Assembly (NCBI RefSeq): GCF_934202705.1
Contig: NZ_CAKPYE010000001.1
Coordinates: 1-64,000 of the forward strand
DNA: 64,000 nucleotides
From: an uncultured Limosilactobacillus sp.
GTDB lineage: Bacteria > Bacillota > Bacilli > Lactobacillales > Lactobacillaceae
Reading direction: 5' to 3'
In this document: one piece after another, positions 60,571 through 64,000 of the stretch
Numbering within the stretch: position 1 is the stretch's first letter
Layout of the letters: every line of letters begins with the position of its first letter
Notes under the pieces: model-generated
What the model was told of the DNA's origin: nothing
Databases searched by the model: none
Seen by the model: only the letters and a program-made list of their open reading frames with translations
Position numbers and translations under genes: made by a program

Positions 60571-61589
60571 TAATGTTGCTCAGCAATTAAATTCACAACA
60601 TCCGTTTGTGGGATTCCCATAAAGTACTGATTCAAATCAAACCGTTGCAATGCGGTTCGTAAAGTTGCTGGATCATACCGCAAGCCTTGCAAAGCTGATT
60701 CTATTTTCTGAACATTTTCAGTTCCAAAAAAGTCACCGTATATTTTCAGGTTTTTAACTAAACCATCTTCAATCAGAAAGCGCGCATCAATTGTACCGCT
60801 CGTAAAGTGGTGGCGTTTTTGAACCGTAAATTCAGGTGATTTTCCATAAACCCAATCCCAATTTTTGTACAGTTCCTGTTCAATTTGATCAATCGCTTTA
60901 TTATCTTCAGCAGTTAAGTGGTACTCATTTGTCTGAGCCGTTACTAATGAATCCGTATGATAAATATGTTTAATTAATTCATCGCGAAATTCCATTGTCG
61001 TCAAATTTTGATATTCGGGTTTCAGATACTGTTTAATATTGGTTACTCGAGAGCGTACTGATTTGATTCCCTTGGATGCGATCTTGTCCTTTGGTACCCG
61101 TAACGCATGAGCAACAGAATCTGTATTAACGTTATACATCAATGTTCCATGGGAGAAAGTTTTGCCACCACGGGTGTACATTGCATTACCTGAAAACTTT
61201 TTCCCATCAACAACAATATCATTCCGGCCAGTAACTTGCGCACCAGTACATCCCATTTCATGAAGGGCATCGACAACCGGCTTAACCAGATCCTTAAAAT
61301 CGCCAAACCGAATCTGATCAGCTGGTACAACAAAACTGAAACACAAATTACCAAGGTCTTGATACATTGCCCCGCCACCAGAAAGGCGTCTGGTGATCGT
61401 AACCCCGTGCTCGTCACAGTATTGTTGATTAATTTCTTCTAGCGTATTTTGATTCCGGCCGACAATAATACAGTCTTTTTCAATATAGAACAACATAAAT
61501 GGCGGCTTGATTCGATCACTGTTCATTAAATATTGTTCAGTTGCTAAATTTCGTCGAATATCGTGACTTTTCATTGCTAAATATTGCAT
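60570..61589 (-). CDS. lplA: lipoate--protein ligase
   Basis: The 339-residue enzyme has the LplA/LplJ catalytic domain (RRLSGGGAMYQDLGN, the lipoyl-AMP-binding loop, near 70; GRNDIVVDGKKFSGNA near 143) and the small C-terminal accessory domain (about 250-335). It activates free lipoate with ATP and attaches it to E2 lipoyl domains. Its place directly downstream of pdhD and pdhC makes the pyruvate dehydrogenase E2 the natural target. It starts about 25 bases after the E3 stop. Confidence 0.95.
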   Translation of the reverse strand: MQYLAMKSHDIRRNLATEQYLMNSDRIKPPFMLFYIEKDCIIVGRNQNTLEEINQQYCDEHGVTITRRLSGGGAMYQDLGNLCFSFVVPADQIRFGDFKDLVKPVVDALHEMGCTGAQVTGRNDIVVDGKKFSGNAMYTRGGKTFSHGTLMYNVNTDSVAHALRVPKDKIASKGIKSVRSRVTNIKQYLKPEYQNLTTMEFRDELIKHIYHTDSLVTAQTNEYHLTAEDNKAIDQIEQELYKNWDWVYGKSPEFTVQKRHHFTSGTIDARFLIEDGLVKNLKIYGDFFGTENVQKIESALQGLRYDPATLRTALQRFDLNQYFMGIPQTDVVNLIAEQH

Positions 61590-61614
61590 TACTCAATTCT
61601 CTTCCCTTTTTTAA

Positions 61615-63021
61615 TTAAATATTCGTTGGCATTCCTAAACCTACATCAGAACAGTCCATAATTGCCTCCGAAAGCGATGGATGCGGATGAACAGTCAATG
61701 CAATATCTTCGACTGTGGCCCCTGATTCAATTGCCAACGTTAATTCGCTAATCAAGTCGGAAGCGTCGGCCCCCACAATTTGTGCCCCCACAATTTGTGA
61801 TTCAGCTTTTGTAAAGACCAGTCGCACAAAACCAGCTGGTGAATGCATTGAAACTGCCCGACCATTGGCTGAAAATGGGAACTTCGCTGACTTAACATTC
61901 AATCCTTGTTCCTTAGCTTCAGCGACAGTTAAGCCAGTTGTCGCAATTTCTGGATCAACATAGCAGACTGCTGGCATCGCTCGATAATCAACCACCGACT
62001 TCTGACCGGCAATCGCTTCTGCGGCAACTTTTCCTTCATAGCTAGCTTTATGTGCGAGGGCCGCTCCTGCAACCACATCACCAATTGCGAAGATATTTTT
62101 GATATTTGTCCGGCCCTGAACATCGACCTTAATTAATCCACGTTGATCAGTTTCAATTCCAACCTGTTCTAATCCAAGATCCTTCGTATTTGGTTTCCGA
62201 CCAACAGCGACACAGACTTCGTCAGCGTTCACAGTTTGTTCCTGGTCGTTAAGTGTATATGTAACCGTTACCTGTGATTCATCATCAACTGCGGATTTAG
62301 CCATTGCGTTAGTCACAATGGTAACCCCACGTTTCTCAAGATTTGATTGGGCAACCTTAACGACATCCTTTTCATAATTTCGGAGGATTGCGTCAGTGCC
62401 TTCTAAAATTGTGACATGCGTCCCAAAGTTTGCATAGGCGGATGCTAACTCACAACCAATATAGCCACCGCCAATGATAATTAATTCTTTAGGCTTTTCT
62501 TTTAACTCTAGTAACCCAGTTGAGTCAATAATCCGCCCAGCAAACTTGAAACCAGGGATTTCGATTGGATGACTACCTGTTGCAATAATCAGGTTCTTAA
62601 AAGTGTACGTCTGAGCACGATCTCCTTGAATCACCCGTAGACTATTCTGATCCTTCAAAAAGGCACGACCGTGCAAAACATCTATCTTGTTTTTCTTAAA
62701 TAAATATGCGACACCATTTGTCATCCGTTGAACAACCGACCCACGATAGTCTTGGACTTTTGACCAATCTAGGCTAATATTACCAGTACCAATACCCTCA
62801 TTTGAAGAATTAAGCGCTGTTTGATAATCATGTGAAACCTGAATTAAAGCCTTTGATGGAATACAGCCAACCCGAAGGCAAACTCCACCAAGCTGGTCAT
62901 TCTCTTCGATAACCGTAACTTTCTGTCCCAATTCAGCAGCATGGACCGCTGCTACATATCCGCCAGGTCCGGAGCCAATTACAACTGTGTCTAAATCTAT
63001 TGGAAAATCACCGACAACCAT
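61615..63021 (-). CDS. pdhD: dihydrolipoyl dehydrogenase (E3)
   Basis: The 468-residue flavoprotein reoxidises the dihydrolipoyl group of E2 with NAD+. It shows the FAD motif GSGPGGYVAAVHAAE, the redox disulphide in GGVCLRVGCIPSKAL, the NAD motif GGGYIGCELASAYA near 185, the second FAD segment IFAIGDVV near 318, and the catalytic His-Glu in HPHPSLSEAI near 455. It begins 7 bases after the E2 stop, in the order E2-E3-lplA. Confidence 0.96.
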   Translation of the reverse strand: MVVGDFPIDLDTVVIGSGPGGYVAAVHAAELGQKVTVIEENDQLGGVCLRVGCIPSKALIQVSHDYQTALNSSNEGIGTGNISLDWSKVQDYRGSVVQRMTNGVAYLFKKNKIDVLHGRAFLKDQNSLRVIQGDRAQTYTFKNLIIATGSHPIEIPGFKFAGRIIDSTGLLELKEKPKELIIIGGGYIGCELASAYANFGTHVTILEGTDAILRNYEKDVVKVAQSNLEKRGVTIVTNAMAKSAVDDESQVTVTYTLNDQEQTVNADEVCVAVGRKPNTKDLGLEQVGIETDQRGLIKVDVQGRTNIKNIFAIGDVVAGAALAHKASYEGKVAAEAIAGQKSVVDYRAMPAVCYVDPEIATTGLTVAEAKEQGLNVKSAKFPFSANGRAVSMHSPAGFVRLVFTKAESQIVGAQIVGADASDLISELTLAIESGATVEDIALTVHPHPSLSEAIMDCSDVGLGMPTNI

Positions 63022-63028
63022 GATTTAA

Positions 63029-64000
63029 TCATCCTTCCATTAACAGTAGTTCTGGGTCTGCTAGTAACTCTTTCAAACGATTCATTGCTCGTTGTGCGGT
63101 TCCACCATCAATGATACGGTGATCTACTGCCAGTGAAAGTTTGAGCACTTTGGCAATTTTAATTTGATTATTTTCAACAACTGGTTCTGGGGAGATTTTG
63201 CCCATTCCTAAAATTGCCACTTCTGGCCAGTTAATCAAAGGAGTGAAGAATCCGCCACCAATGGAACCAATGTTAGTAATTGACATCCCAGTGTGTCCCA
63301 TATCGTCAGCACTCAGCTTGCCATCCTTTGCCTTCGCAGTATTGGCCGAAATTTCTTTAGCAATCGCAAATAAGCTTAGTGAGTCGGCGTGCTTAATGTT
63401 TGGGACAAACAATCCACGATCGGTATCTGTTGCAATACCAACATTAATATAATTACGATAACTAATCACATGTTTATCCATATCAACGGTCGCATTAAAA
63501 ACAGGAAATTCCTTCATGATGACCGCAAGCGCTTTCGTCATGTAAGCCATAAATGTTAAATGAACGTTATGCTTTTTAGCCAATTCTTTGTATTTTTTCC
63601 GATGATCCCAAAGCTTATCAACATTAACTTCATCGAAGAGGTGAATCATTGGGATTTCGGTTGAAGATTTAATCATCGCCTTAGCGGTTGCTTTCCGAAC
63701 CGGTGTCATCTTCTCATCATGGGTTGGCCAAGTATTATCATCGCTAACGGGGGGTGCAGAAGCTGGAGCAGGTTGTTGACCGCTAGTGACCGGCTTAGGC
63801 GATGTCATGAACGCTTCAACATCACTCTTTAAAATTTGACCATGCCGACCAGTTCCCTTGACAGACGCCAGAGTAACATCGTGATCTCGCGCAAACTTAC
63901 GCACCGCTGGCATTGCTAAAACGGGAACTGAGTGATCTGCAGCCTTAGGTGAATTAGCAACAGAATGACTGCTGGTAGTAGTTGCTGATGAAGCATTGGG
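63029..64000 (-). CDS. pdhC: dihydrolipoamide acetyltransferase (E2), 5' part outside the window
   Basis: The frame is open through the right edge: 29 codons precede the ATG at 63913, so that ATG is internal. Visible are part of an Ala/Ser/Thr-rich linker, the peripheral subunit-binding domain (VLAMPAVRKFARD ... GTGRHGQILKSDV), a second linker, and the complete catalytic domain with the acetyltransferase motif DHRIIDGG. The lipoyl domain or domains must lie to the right. E2 is the core of pyruvate dehydrogenase and passes acetyl groups from lipoamide to CoA. E3 and lipoate ligase genes follow on the same strand. Confidence 0.96.
   Translation of the reverse strand, partial: PNASSATTTSSHSVANSPKAADHSVPVLAMPAVRKFARDHDVTLASVKGTGRHGQILKSDVEAFMTSPKPVTSGQQPAPASAPPVSDDNTWPTHDEKMTPVRKATAKAMIKSSTEIPMIHLFDEVNVDKLWDHRKKYKELAKKHNVHLTFMAYMTKALAVIMKEFPVFNATVDMDKHVISYRNYINVGIATDTDRGLFVPNIKHADSLSLFAIAKEISANTAKAKDGKLSADDMGHTGMSITNIGSIGGGFFTPLINWPEVAILGMGKISPEPVVENNQIKIAKVLKLSLAVDHRIIDGGTAQRAMNRLKELLADPELLLMEG

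Overview
This window looks like a chromosomal segment of a Gram-positive, low-GC member of the Lactobacillaceae. By gene content I would guess a heterofermentative Limosilactobacillus-like species; that is inference, since no rRNA is present. Pointers are a class B RNase P RNA, GpsB, RecU next to a class A PBP, an EbsA-lspA-rluD cluster, a YSIRK/LPXTG mucin-binding-type surface protein, lipoate-dependent pyruvate dehydrogenase genes, and purine-rich Shine-Dalgarno sites. I see no CRISPR array, prophage, complete insertion sequence or rRNA. The only tRNA is tRNA-Pro.

Layout: 0-7.2 kb is a sugar region with an orphan PTS IIC, a LacI regulator, a GH36 alpha-galactosidase and a GPH permease. LacI-type palindromes sit at the promoters. 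7.2-24.8 kb holds a UvrA-like ABC protein, YfhO, tRNA-Pro, glycerol kinase, cation/proton antiporter, C69 dipeptidase, zinc-free S14, a phosphoesterase, an MFS exporter, Kup and a CorC/HlyC protein. 24.8-31.1 kb holds two divergent regulator-target pairs (LysR-cupin, HxlR-NAD(P)-binding protein) and the large surface protein. 31.3-37.6 kb holds a GNAT enzyme, a second DUF915 hydrolase, a MagIII-like glycosylase, an HD protein, DegV and RqcH. 37.7-43.5 kb holds lspA-rluD followed by a carA-like/carB-like pair. 43.6-50.4 kb holds a heterodimeric ABC exporter, a PatB-type lyase, DUF3737 and an aldo-keto reductase. 50.4-59.3 kb holds RlmL, Nudix, a HerA-like ATPase, a LysM pair, rnpB, gpsB, ypsA, recU and ponA. 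59.4-64 kb holds an SGNH esterase, lipoate ligase, and E3 and E2 of pyruvate dehydrogenase; E2 runs off the right edge.

The most striking observation is the CarA/CarB-like pair at 37.7-41.2 kb. CarA has lost all three glutaminase catalytic residues (Cys to Gly, His to Phe, Glu to Asp). CarB is about 220 residues short, lacks the C-terminal allosteric domain and most of the second ATP-grasp domain, and has lost the ATP loop and metal ligands of the first. Both frames are fully open and overlap, which suggests a retained non-catalytic pair rather than ordinary decay. It sits where many Firmicutes carry the pyr operon.

Several gene starts were moved downstream of the longest open frame because the ribosome binding site lies inside the longer version; each case is explained in its entry.
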